From Deltaproteobacteria bacterium (GTDB lineage Bacteria; Myxococcota; Polyangia; Polyangiales; B10-G4), in the NCBI GenBank assembly GCA_019312705.1, contig JAFDCW010000120.1, positions 1 through 8,826 of the forward strand: DNA of 8,826 bases, given 5' to 3'. Shown here in pieces: positions 1 through 6,867 of this stretch (position 1 is its first letter; each line of letters begins with the position of its first letter). The position numbers and the translations under genes are program-made. Below the pieces are notes generated by a model. That model was not told the DNA's origin. It saw nothing but the letters and a program-made list of their open reading frames with translations, and made no database searches.

Positions 1-103
1 CCTCGGGGTCACCCCCACCAGGCGTTACCTGGCATTCTGTCCACTGGAGCTCGGACTTTCCTCCCGCGGGCGAACCCGCCGGCGATCACCCAGCCTCTCC
101 GAC
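1..103 (-). ncRNA. rnpB: RNase P RNA, 5' portion (cut by window start)
   Basis: This is the catalytic RNA of ribonuclease P, which trims the 5' leader from pre-tRNAs. Read on the minus strand from 103 towards 1, the sequence matches the bacterial type A consensus. It has a GC-rich 5' P1-like strand at about 103-85 and a hairpin with a TTCG loop at 79-66 (P3-like). The universally conserved GGAGGAAAGTCC block (J3/4 and the 5' strand of P4) follows at about 64-53. Next come GCCAGGTAACGCCTGG (the P8 hairpin) at about 34-19 and a GGGG-TGA-CCCC hairpin (P9) at about 17-6. The rest of the RNA, including the 3' strand of P4, lies beyond the left edge. The 5' end at 103 is placed from the promoter spacing and could be off by a few bases. 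Confidence 0.93.
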
Positions 104-109
104 GCCCCA

Positions 110-138
110 CCGATAGGCCCTCGACGCCGCCCGGGCAA
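110..138 (-). promoter_or_regulatory. Promoter of rnpB (sigma-70 type)
   Basis: On the minus strand a -35 element TTGCCC (138-133) is separated by exactly 17 bp from a -10 element TATCGG (115-110). The first transcribed base would be about 103, where the RNase P RNA is expected to begin. The -35 matches TTGACA at four of six positions and the -10 matches TATAAT at three. The agreement between spacing and RNA start is the main support. Confidence 0.6.
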
Positions 139-158
139 GGCCGGGCGCCGGTTTTTTT
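128..158 (+). terminator. Rho-independent terminator-like hairpin
   Basis: A perfect 7-bp GC stem (128-134 with 141-147) encloses a 6-nt loop. Four bases later an uninterrupted run of seven T (152-158) follows on the + strand. Its form is that of an intrinsic terminator for rightward transcription. No + strand gene visible in the window ends just before it, so it would stop antisense transcripts coming through rnpB or read-through from further left. The stem and loop overlap the -35 of the rnpB promoter and the T tract runs into the -35 of the next gene's promoter, so another role is possible. Confidence 0.5.
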
Positions 159-191
159 GTCCGCGGGATCGACGCCCCTTAGGTTCGGGGG
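157..191 (+). promoter_or_regulatory. Promoter of the FGE-like lipoprotein gene, probably leaderless
   Basis: A -35 element TTGTCC (157-162, four of six matches) lies 17 bp before a -10 element TAGGTT (180-185, TANNNT form). Six bases follow the -10, and the predicted start of transcription coincides with the GTG start codon at 192. The mRNA would therefore have no 5' leader. Confidence 0.5.
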
Positions 192-1421
192 GTGAGAGCC
201 CTTGCTGCCCTGACCCTGCTCCTCGCCCTTGCCGGCTGTGCGGCAGGCGACCGCGTCTCGACTGCCCCCGATGGGGCCGCCAGCACGCCCGTCGTCACGC
301 CCCCCAATGCAGCAGAACCTGCCCCGCGACCGGATCTGGCCGAAGAGGGCCCGCGGGCGGCCGTCGCCGCTTTCGCTCCAGACCAGGAGGTCACCGTCCC
401 GGCCGGTGTGCTCCAGGTTGGGAGCCGCCCCGGAAATCCCCTGCGGGATCCGCGCCGGGAGGCCGACCTCGTCCCCATCACCGTCCCGTCGTTTCGCATC
501 GACCGCTTTCCTTATCCAAACGACCCGAACCGCAGCCCCGAAACCGGCCTCACCCGAGACGAGGCAGGAGCGCTCTGCGCCGCCGAGGGCAAACGTCTTT
601 GCAACGAGCTCGAATGGGAGCGCGCGTGCAAAGGGGACACGACCCGTGATTACCCCGGCGGTCCCCTTCGGGACGTCGATGACATCGATGCTTGCCGCCT
701 CGACCCTGCCCAGTGCGCGTCGCCCTACGGGGTCGTGGACCTCGGCGTCTCGACGTTCGAGTGGACCAGCAGCGATGTGACCCGCGGCCTCGGGAGCACG
801 CGCTACTCGGCGGTCGTACGCGGAGGACGCCCGGAGGACCCACTGCCCGAGCATCGCTGCGCGGCGCGCCACGCTCTCGAACCGGCGGTCGGTGACGGCG
901 ACACCTCGTTCCGTTGCTGCCGGGCCGCGGCCCCGGAGCTGGCCTACCCGGCGGAGGAGTCCCGCCACGCCTTCCGCGACCGCCCCCTCGAGGAACCGGA
1001 ACTCCGACGGATCCTCGCGTCCATCCCCGAACTCGCCCGTTTCGCCCCGCGCTTCTCGCTCTTCGACGCCGAAGCCGTCGACGAGGCCCTCGCTCGAGGG
1101 GAAAGCAGTCGCGAATCGATCTCCTGGACCATCGCCCCCGGGGTGCTCGCGTGGAGCCCGGAGCACGGCGAGGAGGCCTGGGTCTTCGCCGGCAGCGACG
1201 GCGAATCCACGGTGCTCGCCGTGATCCACCCCATGCCCGACGGGTCTTTCGTACACGGTTCGAGCTTCATCATCGCGGGCGAAGAGGCCCCCTCGGTGGC
1301 GATCGCCTGGGACTACGGACAGCGCCGACAGGTGCTCTGGGGCCTTTCCTGGGGCGAGACCGGCGAGAGTGGCGTCTTCGAACACCGCGACGACCACCGC
1401 ATCGTCATCGTCCAACGCTGA
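192..1421 (+). CDS. Lipoprotein with degenerate FGE/sulfatase-modifying-factor domain
   Basis: A 409-residue predicted lipoprotein. A short signal peptide ends in the lipobox L13-A14-G15-C16, followed by a Pro/Ala-rich linker to about residue 65. Residues ~67-247 resemble the formylglycine-generating enzyme / SUMF1 fold (FGE-sulfatase family): VPAG near 69-72, GKRL (133-136) before E-W-E (141-143), VRGG (209-212), RCAAR (222-226) and a terminal FRCCR (240-244). In true FGE the stretch between the RGG and RCAAR motifs carries two catalytic cysteines. Here it is RPEDPLPEH with no cysteine, so FGE activity is unlikely. Eight cysteines (129, 137, 146, 168, 175, 223, 242, 243) could form disulfides outside the cytoplasm. 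Residues ~250-409 form an additional domain that I do not recognise. The GTG start is chosen because it directly gives the signal peptide and sits 6 nt after a -10 element. It is divergent from rnpB and 24 nt upstream of the FAH-family gene. Confidence 0.85.
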   Translation: MRALAALTLLLALAGCAAGDRVSTAPDGAASTPVVTPPNAAEPAPRPDLAEEGPRAAVAAFAPDQEVTVPAGVLQVGSRPGNPLRDPRREADLVPITVPSFRIDRFPYPNDPNRSPETGLTRDEAGALCAAEGKRLCNELEWERACKGDTTRDYPGGPLRDVDDIDACRLDPAQCASPYGVVDLGVSTFEWTSSDVTRGLGSTRYSAVVRGGRPEDPLPEHRCAARHALEPAVGDGDTSFRCCRAAAPELAYPAEESRHAFRDRPLEEPELRRILASIPELARFAPRFSLFDAEAVDEALARGESSRESISWTIAPGVLAWSPEHGEEAWVFAGSDGESTVLAVIHPMPDGSFVHGSSFIIAGEEAPSVAIAWDYGQRRQVLWGLSWGETGESGVFEHRDDHRIVIVQR

Positions 1422-1433
1422 GCCCTTCTCGGG

Positions 1434-1445
1434 TATCGTCACGTC
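1434..1445 (+). promoter_or_regulatory. Candidate -10 element of the FAH-family gene
   Basis: TATCGT (1434-1439, TANNNT form) ends 6 nt before the ATG at 1446, the spacing expected for transcription starting on the start codon. I see no Shine-Dalgarno sequence in the 24-nt gap after the preceding stop codon. No convincing -35 is visible, so this rests on position and on similarity to the neighbouring genes. Confidence 0.35.
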
Positions 1446-2225
1446 ATGCGTTACGTGCGATTGAGCCATGCCGGAGTCGACCACTGGGCACGGCTCGTCG
1501 ACGACGAGACGGCGATGCTGCTCACCGGGGCGCCCTATGATGGCGGGCTCGAGACGAGCCGCCTCGTACGCCTGGAAGAAGCGTCGTTGCTCGCTCCCGT
1601 GACGCCTTCGAAGATCCTCTGCGTCGGCCGAAACTATCGCGCCCACGCCGAGGAGTTGGGCAACGAGGTCCCCAAGGAGCCGCTACTCTTCTTCAAGCCT
1701 CCGAGCGCGCTCCTCGGCCCCGGCGGTGCGGTAGAGCTACCCACCCAGAGCCAGCGGGTGGAACACGAGGCGGAGCTGGGCGTGGTGGTCGGCCAGCGGC
1801 TCCGGGACGCGAGCGAGGGCGAAGCGCGGGCTGCCATCTTCGGACTCACCTGCGTGAACGACGTAACGGCCCGGGACCTCCAGCGACGGGACGTGCAGTT
1901 CACCCGCGGCAAGGGCTTCGACACCTTCTGCCCGGTGGGCCCCTGGGTCACAACCGGCGTATCCCCCGACGACCTCGCGGTGAGCCTTCGGGTCGACGGC
2001 GAGGTGCGCCAGGAAGGGCGAACCTCGATGATGCTCTGGGATGTTGGTGCGCTGTTGGCGTATGCCTCCGCGGTCATGACCCTCGAGCCCGGTGACCTCG
2101 TATGCACGGGGACCCCAGCGGGGGTGGGTCCCCTGCACCCCGGAGACCGCGTCGCCATCACAATTGACGCCGTTGGAACCCTGGAACACGGGGTCATCGC
2201 CCGAATGGCACCGAAGTCAGCCTGA
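1446..2225 (+). CDS. Fumarylacetoacetate hydrolase (FAH) family protein
   Basis: A 259-residue cytosolic enzyme, normal length for the small bacterial FAH family. Members cleave or decarboxylate beta-keto acids such as acylpyruvates, oxaloacetate or homoprotocatechuate-pathway intermediates with a divalent metal. A small N-terminal region (~1-55) precedes the catalytic domain. Visible motifs are GRNYRAHAEE (61-70), HEAELG with metal ligands E108 and E110, NDVTARD with D139, K156 in RGKGF, CPVGPW, and TGTPAGVG (221-228). By comparison with human FAHD1 (H30/E33, E71/E73/D102, K123 from family knowledge), H67/E70, E108/E110/D139 and K156 are all conserved, so it should be active. FAHD1-type oxaloacetate decarboxylase or acylpyruvase activity is plausible, but substrate cannot be read from sequence. 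No catabolic genes surround it that would indicate an aromatic pathway. The ATG at 1446 is the natural start, just after a TATCGT element. Confidence 0.92.
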   Translation: MRYVRLSHAGVDHWARLVDDETAMLLTGAPYDGGLETSRLVRLEEASLLAPVTPSKILCVGRNYRAHAEELGNEVPKEPLLFFKPPSALLGPGGAVELPTQSQRVEHEAELGVVVGQRLRDASEGEARAAIFGLTCVNDVTARDLQRRDVQFTRGKGFDTFCPVGPWVTTGVSPDDLAVSLRVDGEVRQEGRTSMMLWDVGALLAYASAVMTLEPGDLVCTGTPAGVGPLHPGDRVAITIDAVGTLEHGVIARMAPKSA

Positions 2226-2382
2226 GGGCGGGGTTCTCGCGGGGCACTTCCCCAGGGCCCGCCTGGAGCAGCGCCCCATCCGCCCTTGCACCGCAACCGG
2301 TTTCGGCTGGTTGGGGCCCGGGGTCCGTGGCATCAGTGTTGTCGGTGGGCGCACCATCGGCCCCCCTCTTCGGAAGCTCGCG
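2226..2382 (+). other. Intergenic region with a UUCG-loop hairpin at 2294-2313
   Basis: A 157-nt gap between the FAH gene and the next lipoprotein gene. It contains an imperfect 8-bp hairpin (2294-2301 with 2306-2313, including two G-T pairs) with a TTCG tetraloop, followed by a GC-rich run but no T tract. It could slow or end transcription, or be part of a 5' leader. I find no convincing promoter here. At its right end GGAAG (2372-2376) is a good ribosome-binding site for the ATG at 2383. Confidence 0.3.
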
Positions 2383-4461
2383 ATGACCCATCTCCCCTCA
2401 TCCGGCCCCTCAGCCCTCGGTCGCCTCGCCGGCCTGACCTGCATTTTGTGGGTCGTGGGTTCGAGCGGTTGCTACCTATCCCACCCCGGAGACGGCGATG
2501 CCTCGATCGACCCGACGCGGACCGACGCGGGTGACGCCGCTGCGGATGCCTCCGTGGACGCCCGCCCCGACACCGACGTCCCCGCCCCCGATTCCTACGT
2601 TGGCGAACCGGACGCCGAGCCCGAGTTGCGGCCGCCCCCGGTATCCGGGCGATGTCGGACAGAGCCGGTAATCACGCCCTTCGAAGACCCGGTCCTCGAG
2701 TACCGCTGGCCCAACAGCCCGGTGACCCATCGCGACTCCGTGCACGTTTGCGCCACACCCCTGGTCATCGACCTCGACCCCTACGACACCGACCGGATTG
2801 AGCCACAGCTCGTCTTCGTCTCCTACCCGCCGTTGACTCGCGGCGCGTCCGGCGGGGGTTACTTGCGCATCGTCGACCCGCGAACCGACACGACCGTGAG
2901 CTTCCCAAGCGACGAAGGAGAGCGCGGCGTCCTCGAGGGCACGGGCAACGTCGCCGCCGGAGACATCGACGGCGATGGTATGAACGAAGTCGTGGGCCTC
3001 GGCACGACCTCCGGGACCTACGCCATCCGCGCCGACGGCACGCTCATGTGGGAGTCCCCCTACCCGTCGGCTCGGGACCGCGGCCTCTACCCCAGCGTAT
3101 CGATCGGCGGCGGGCCGGCTCTCGCAGACCTCGAAGGCGACGGGACCGTCGAGGTCATCATCGGACGCAACGTGCTCGACGGAGCGACCGGCGACTTGCG
3201 CTGGGTCGGCGAAGATGGCACCGGACGCGGCATCAATCAGTTCCTCGGGCCCCTCAGCTGCGTCGCCGACCTCGATGGCGACGGCATCCAGGAGGTCATC
3301 TCCGGCCACACCGCTTTCCGCGCCAACGGCGACATCTACTGGAACCAACCGGACCTCTTCGACGGCCAATGCGCCATCGCCGACGCCGACCCGTCACTCC
3401 CCGGACCGGAGGTCATCCTCGTCAGCCGGGGCCACGTGCGCATGCTCAACGGCCATACTGGTGAAGAGGTTTGGCGGCGCGTGCTCGAAGGCCGGGCGGC
3501 CCTCGCGATCGGCGGCTCCCCGACCGTCGCGGACTTCGACGGTGACGGCGACGTCGAGTTCGGCGTGGCCAATGGCGCCGCCTACGGCGTCTACGACCCA
3601 AGCTGCGTCACGGCCGGCAGCCCCGGGTGCATCGACGTGGGCATGATGTGGTCCGACCCGGACACCGCCGACAGCTCGTCCTCCGGGACCGGGTCGAGCG
3701 TCTTCGACTTCAACGGAGATGGACGCGCCGAGGTGGTCTACAATGACCAGTACTTCTTCCGCGTGTACGATGGGACCACCGGAGAGGTTCTCTTCCGCAA
3801 GCGCAACTCGTCGCGCACGCGGTCGGAAAACCCGACCATCGCCGACGTGGACGACGACGGCGACGCAGAGATCATATTCGCGGCCAACGCCGAAGCCCGA
3901 TTTCTTCGCACGGAGTACTGGACCGAGCCCGGGGTGGAGGTATGGGGGGACCGCCGTGGCCGCTGGGTCGGCGCCCGCCGTATCTGGAACCAACACAGCT
4001 ACCACATCACCAACGTCGAAGAGGATGGGACGATCACGTCGCCGGAGCCCGATTCCTGGAACGTCCTGAACGCCTACCGCCAAAACCTTCGAGAAGACGG
4101 CGACGTGCTCGCGACCCCCGACCTCTGGGGCGGTCGAGGCGAGTTCGAGTGCACCGGGCGCAGCACCGCGCGCTTGACGGTGAATGTGCAGAACTGGGGC
4201 CTCGAGATCGTCGGCGTCGGCGCCACGGTGAAGCTCTATCGTGGGCACCCCGCGGGCGGCGGCGTCCTGATCGACGAGGCCGAAACCAGCCGAGTCCTCG
4301 AGCCCGAAGGCGGCAGTGAGCGCATCTCCTTCGACGTCGAGGTGGGCTCCGAGCCGACCAACTGGTACGCCATCCTCGATAGCGACGACGAAGGCGAGGG
4401 CGTCATCGCCGAGTGCCGTGAGGACAACAACGAAGTGCTCTTCTGGCAGGTCGGCTGCTGA
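2383..4461 (+). CDS. FG-GAP repeat lipoprotein with CARDB-like C-terminal domain
   Basis: A 692-residue predicted surface lipoprotein. The signal peptide ends in a lipobox S27-S28-G29-C30 and is followed by an Asp/Ala/Thr-rich linker (~33-78). Calcium-binding FG-GAP/VCBS loops of the form D-x-D/E/N-x-D-G-x-x-E begin at residues 194, 249, 296, 384, 442 and 488. Weaker copies are near 130 and 334, so seven or eight blades of a beta-propeller are likely. Residues 534-545 (IWNQHSYHITNV) form a motif I have seen after FG-GAP domains in related bacterial proteins. Residues ~594-692 look like a CARDB/CARDB-like Ig fold: N-x-G near the start, a late D-x-D, and ECREDNNE near the end. Such proteins usually mediate adhesion or matrix binding outside the cell; the ligand is unknown. 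The ATG is chosen for its signal peptide and GGAAG six bases upstream. The frame is open further upstream into the FAH gene, but that would bury the signal sequence. Confidence 0.9.
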   Translation: MTHLPSSGPSALGRLAGLTCILWVVGSSGCYLSHPGDGDASIDPTRTDAGDAAADASVDARPDTDVPAPDSYVGEPDAEPELRPPPVSGRCRTEPVITPFEDPVLEYRWPNSPVTHRDSVHVCATPLVIDLDPYDTDRIEPQLVFVSYPPLTRGASGGGYLRIVDPRTDTTVSFPSDEGERGVLEGTGNVAAGDIDGDGMNEVVGLGTTSGTYAIRADGTLMWESPYPSARDRGLYPSVSIGGGPALADLEGDGTVEVIIGRNVLDGATGDLRWVGEDGTGRGINQFLGPLSCVADLDGDGIQEVISGHTAFRANGDIYWNQPDLFDGQCAIADADPSLPGPEVILVSRGHVRMLNGHTGEEVWRRVLEGRAALAIGGSPTVADFDGDGDVEFGVANGAAYGVYDPSCVTAGSPGCIDVGMMWSDPDTADSSSSGTGSSVFDFNGDGRAEVVYNDQYFFRVYDGTTGEVLFRKRNSSRTRSENPTIADVDDDGDAEIIFAANAEARFLRTEYWTEPGVEVWGDRRGRWVGARRIWNQHSYHITNVEEDGTITSPEPDSWNVLNAYRQNLREDGDVLATPDLWGGRGEFECTGRSTARLTVNVQNWGLEIVGVGATVKLYRGHPAGGGVLIDEAETSRVLEPEGGSERISFDVEVGSEPTNWYAILDSDDEGEGVIAECREDNNEVLFWQVGC

Positions 4462-4511
4462 CGATGCGCCCAGAGCCCTACCGTTCATGCTTCACGGAGC
4501 ATTGGGGCACG

Positions 4512-4545
4512 TAGACTGCGAGCCCCGAGGTGCTAAGGCGACGGC
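4512..4545 (+). promoter_or_regulatory. Candidate promoter of the duplicated-hairpin membrane protein gene
   Basis: TAGACT (4512-4517, four of six matches to TTGACA) lies 16 bp before TAAGGC (4534-4539). Six bases separate TAAGGC from the ATG at 4546, so transcription could begin on the start codon. The same AAGG could instead act as a weak ribosome-binding site 7 nt from the ATG if the message starts upstream; sequence alone does not decide. Confidence 0.35.
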
Positions 4546-5439
4546 ATGCGACGACTGCACGCCCTCCCGCCGATGCTCCCGGTTTGTATGACTTGCGCAG
4601 TCTTGGGAGCTTTCCTCGGCGGCCCCACCCCTGCGCTGGCCCAGGCAGAAGCGGCGGTGACGGGGTCCGAGGCCGCCACCACGTCCGACGCTCTGGCCAT
4701 CCCCCCGGCCCCCGCCGCCGGAGACGAGACGATGCCCCCTCCGCCCCCCATGGTCACCACCCAGGAAGCGTCCGCGGCAGAAGTAGACGTCGTGCGGCTC
4801 GATGCGTGGCTCGCTTCATTTGACGGGATGAGCCGCACGCTCCGCTACATCGCGGCGCCCCTCGGGGTGGTCGCGGGGGGCCTCCTTGCGGGGCTCGGCG
4901 TCTGGTACATCACCGACGACAGCCTCGTCGTAGGCTCCCGGGAAGCCACGGTCGGCCTCGGCGCGGCCATGATCGGCCTCGGTGTCATGAGCACCGCGAT
5001 GGGCATCTACAACTTCATCGTCTCCACCTACCCGGAGCAAAACTACGAGCGCTTCCAGCTCGCCCGCGGCGAGGGCCTCTCGGTGCGAGACCTCGGGCGC
5101 TTCGAAGGCGAACTGCGCGCCATGGCCGAGATCAGCCGCACGCAGCGCATGCTCTCGATCGTCGCCGGTTTCTCGATGGCCGTCGGCGGCGGAATCGCGG
5201 TAGGTCTGAGCGCGACCGTCGACCGCGACGACCCCCGCACCATCGGAATGATCACCGGCAGCGCGCTCGCCATCATGGGTGTGCTCCTGGGCGCCCTCTC
5301 GTTCATTCCCACGCCATACGAGCAGGCCTGGGAGAAGTACGAGCAAGGCCTCGGCCCCGATGACACGGCACCCACGGCCCAGGTCACCCCCCTCGTCGGC
5401 CCGAACGTCGCGGGCGTATCGGTCGCCGGCAGTTTCTGA
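4546..5439 (+). CDS. Exported membrane protein with duplicated two-helix unit
   Basis: A 297-residue protein of unknown function. A signal peptide with likely cleavage after A30-L31-A32 is followed by an Ala/Pro-rich segment (~33-78) including a run of prolines. Four hydrophobic, Gly/Ala-rich segments occur at about 101-121, 134-158, 202-225 and 232-255. They form two pairs that look like an internal duplication. Each unit begins with S-R-T-x-R (96-100 and 197-201), has a short acidic turn between its helices, and ends in an E-Q plus aromatic/charged stretch (Y162-F170 and Y258-Y265). The C-terminus VGPNVAGVSVAGSF resembles the closing strand seen in many myxobacterial envelope proteins, but no barrel is evident. 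It lies between two lipoprotein genes and may act at the envelope with them; that is inference. The ATG is supported by the signal peptide. Confidence 0.85.
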   Translation: MRRLHALPPMLPVCMTCAVLGAFLGGPTPALAQAEAAVTGSEAATTSDALAIPPAPAAGDETMPPPPPMVTTQEASAAEVDVVRLDAWLASFDGMSRTLRYIAAPLGVVAGGLLAGLGVWYITDDSLVVGSREATVGLGAAMIGLGVMSTAMGIYNFIVSTYPEQNYERFQLARGEGLSVRDLGRFEGELRAMAEISRTQRMLSIVAGFSMAVGGGIAVGLSATVDRDDPRTIGMITGSALAIMGVLLGALSFIPTPYEQAWEKYEQGLGPDDTAPTAQVTPLVGPNVAGVSVAGSF

Positions 5440-5535
5440 GCCCGCAGGATGCACAGGAAGCAGGAGGCAGGGAGGACTTGGCCCTCCGAGCTTGGCGCAT
5501 TGCGTGGGCCGAGCGCCATCAGGCAAGCTCGCCCC
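5440..5535 (+). promoter_or_regulatory. Intergenic region with candidate promoter of the propeller lipoprotein gene
   Basis: A -35-like TTGCGT (5500-5505) lies 18 bp before CAAGCT (5524-5529). Six bases separate CAAGCT from the ATG at 5536, matching the spacing seen at neighbouring genes, although the first base of the -10 is C, not T. A 5-bp hairpin GGAGG/CCTCC (5471-5475 with 5483-5487) lacks a T tract and is not a convincing terminator. Confidence 0.3.
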
Positions 5536-6843
5536 ATGCTCCGGCACTTGCCCCTCATCATCGTCGCCCTCGCTGGATGCAGCGAGTCCCGCTCCACCAT
5601 CGACGCCGCCGCCGACGCCGCCACGGATTCCCCGATGGATGCCGCCGACGCAGACGGGAGCTCGGACACCGGCCCCGCCCCCGACGCGGGCCCATTGGGC
5701 TGCGCAGACCTCCTCGAGGACCGGCTGGTCGCCCTCGACGAAAGCATGGTCCTCGGACAGATCCACCCCGCCGCCGCATGGGACGGCGAGGGCATCTGGG
5801 TGGTCTACAGCCGACCGGACGACGCGGGGCTCTTCGACACCTACGCGACCCGCCGAGGGTGTGATGGGGCGGCGCTGGTCGAGCCCTTCTCGGTTTCGAG
5901 CGCCCCCGCCTTCGGCAATGACATCGACCCCGAACTCGCGATTGCCGGGGACCGGATGCTCATCGCCTGGAACACCGACGACGGGGTAGGGCCGAACAAC
6001 CTCTCGGTTAGATACCGCGTCTTCGGCCTCGACGGCACGCCGGTCGGAGACGACCGCACCCTCGAGACGACTCACATGGGGGCGGCGGTCACTGGAAACC
6101 AACTCGGCGCGTCCGTCGCCGGCACTCCGAGCGGAGGCTTCGTCATCGCCGGGGGTCGTGGCGGTGTCGCCGGAGTGACGGCCTTCAGCGCCTACACCCA
6201 GCCCCTCACCCGAGACGGCGCACCTGACGGGGCGACCCTCGAGCCCATGATCAACGCGGACGCGTCTCAAACCGCGACGGCCGTCGACGTCGACACCGAT
6301 GGCACGGTGTGGGTCGCCTACACCGAGTCCATCGTGGAACCGGCCTCCGAGCACCTCATGGTCCGTTCGTTTGCGGCGGCGGCTCCCGAAGTCGGCGTCG
6401 AGGGTTTGCTCTCGTCGGCAGGGGCCTCGGTCCTCGCCGCAGACGGCGCGGTCTGGGTGGCCTTCTCTGGACTCATTGCGAGCGAGATCAACCTGCGCCT
6501 CGTGGACGCGACCGTGCCCCTCGCATCCCGAACGGCGGCCGTTTGGGGGGATAGGGGCCGAATCGAATCGGCGGTCCGCCTCGCCGTCGCCCCAGACGGG
6601 GCCCTCGCCGCGGTGTGGTTCCGGAACGTCAGCGGCTTCACCAACGAAATTTACGCCGCCCGCTTCTCGGCCGGCAATCCCCCGACTGTCGCAGCGCCGA
6701 TGCGCGTCGACCCCGGTACCGCACCGGCCTACCAGCCCGCCCTGACCCACGTCGAGGGCGACTACTGGTTCATGGCTTTTGCCGAGGGCGAGAGCCCCAA
6801 TTTCAGGCTCACCGGCCGCTTCATGACGCTGGCGGCGGAGTAG
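5536..6843 (+). CDS. Lipoprotein, probable seven-bladed beta-propeller
   Basis: A 435-residue predicted lipoprotein. The signal peptide ends in the lipobox L12-A13-G14-C15. Serine follows the cysteine, so there is no Asp+2 inner-membrane retention signal. An Asp/Ala-rich linker (~20-53) resembles the one in the FG-GAP lipoprotein upstream. The remainder shows a repeated short strand of the type W-x-A/V-F/Y, with aspartate or glycine just before it, around residues 82-91, 145, 202, 259, 307, 361 and 411. Spacing is 48-63 residues, as expected for a propeller of about seven blades (BNR/sialidase- or kelch-like in appearance). No catalytic site is recognisable, so a binding role is more likely than an enzymatic one. 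The frame is open 87 nt further upstream, but the ATG at 5536 is preferred because it puts the signal peptide at the N-terminus and follows a CAAGCT element. The next gene begins 24 nt after its stop. Confidence 0.85.
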   Translation: MLRHLPLIIVALAGCSESRSTIDAAADAATDSPMDAADADGSSDTGPAPDAGPLGCADLLEDRLVALDESMVLGQIHPAAAWDGEGIWVVYSRPDDAGLFDTYATRRGCDGAALVEPFSVSSAPAFGNDIDPELAIAGDRMLIAWNTDDGVGPNNLSVRYRVFGLDGTPVGDDRTLETTHMGAAVTGNQLGASVAGTPSGGFVIAGGRGGVAGVTAFSAYTQPLTRDGAPDGATLEPMINADASQTATAVDVDTDGTVWVAYTESIVEPASEHLMVRSFAAAAPEVGVEGLLSSAGASVLAADGAVWVAFSGLIASEINLRLVDATVPLASRTAAVWGDRGRIESAVRLAVAPDGALAAVWFRNVSGFTNEIYAARFSAGNPPTVAAPMRVDPGTAPAYQPALTHVEGDYWFMAFAEGESPNFRLTGRFMTLAAE

Positions 6844-6855
6844 CGGCGGTTGAGG

Positions 6856-6867
6856 TAAGCTCCCGCC
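6856..6867 (+). promoter_or_regulatory. Candidate -10 element of the acidic repeat protein gene
   Basis: TAAGCT (6856-6861) ends 6 nt before the ATG at 6868. No Shine-Dalgarno sequence lies at normal distance; GAGG at 6852-6855 is 12 nt away. No -35 is visible in the end of the preceding gene. The element shares AAGCTC with the bases just before two other start codons in this window (2383 and 5536). Confidence 0.35.

Noticed and set aside
9..1646. Long open frame on the minus strand (545 codons) across the FGE-like gene
   Set aside because: It overlaps rnpB and two well-supported + strand genes, has no recognisable domain, and is an antisense shadow typical of very GC-rich coding DNA.
2092..2382. 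Upstream extension of the FG-GAP lipoprotein frame
   Set aside because: It would overlap the FAH gene and place the lipobox about 127 residues into the protein; the ATG at 2383 has a ribosome-binding site and gives a proper signal peptide.
3394..4488. Minus-strand open frame (364 codons) opposite the FG-GAP lipoprotein
   Set aside because: Antisense shadow of the FG-GAP and CARDB-like coding region; no independent evidence of coding.
4487..4502. Hairpin ATGCT/AGCAT after the FG-GAP lipoprotein gene as a terminator
   Set aside because: Only 5 bp, AT-containing, and with no following T tract.
5471..5487. Hairpin GGAGG/CCTCC after the membrane protein gene as a terminator
   Set aside because: Five base pairs and no T tract; likely chance in GC-rich DNA.
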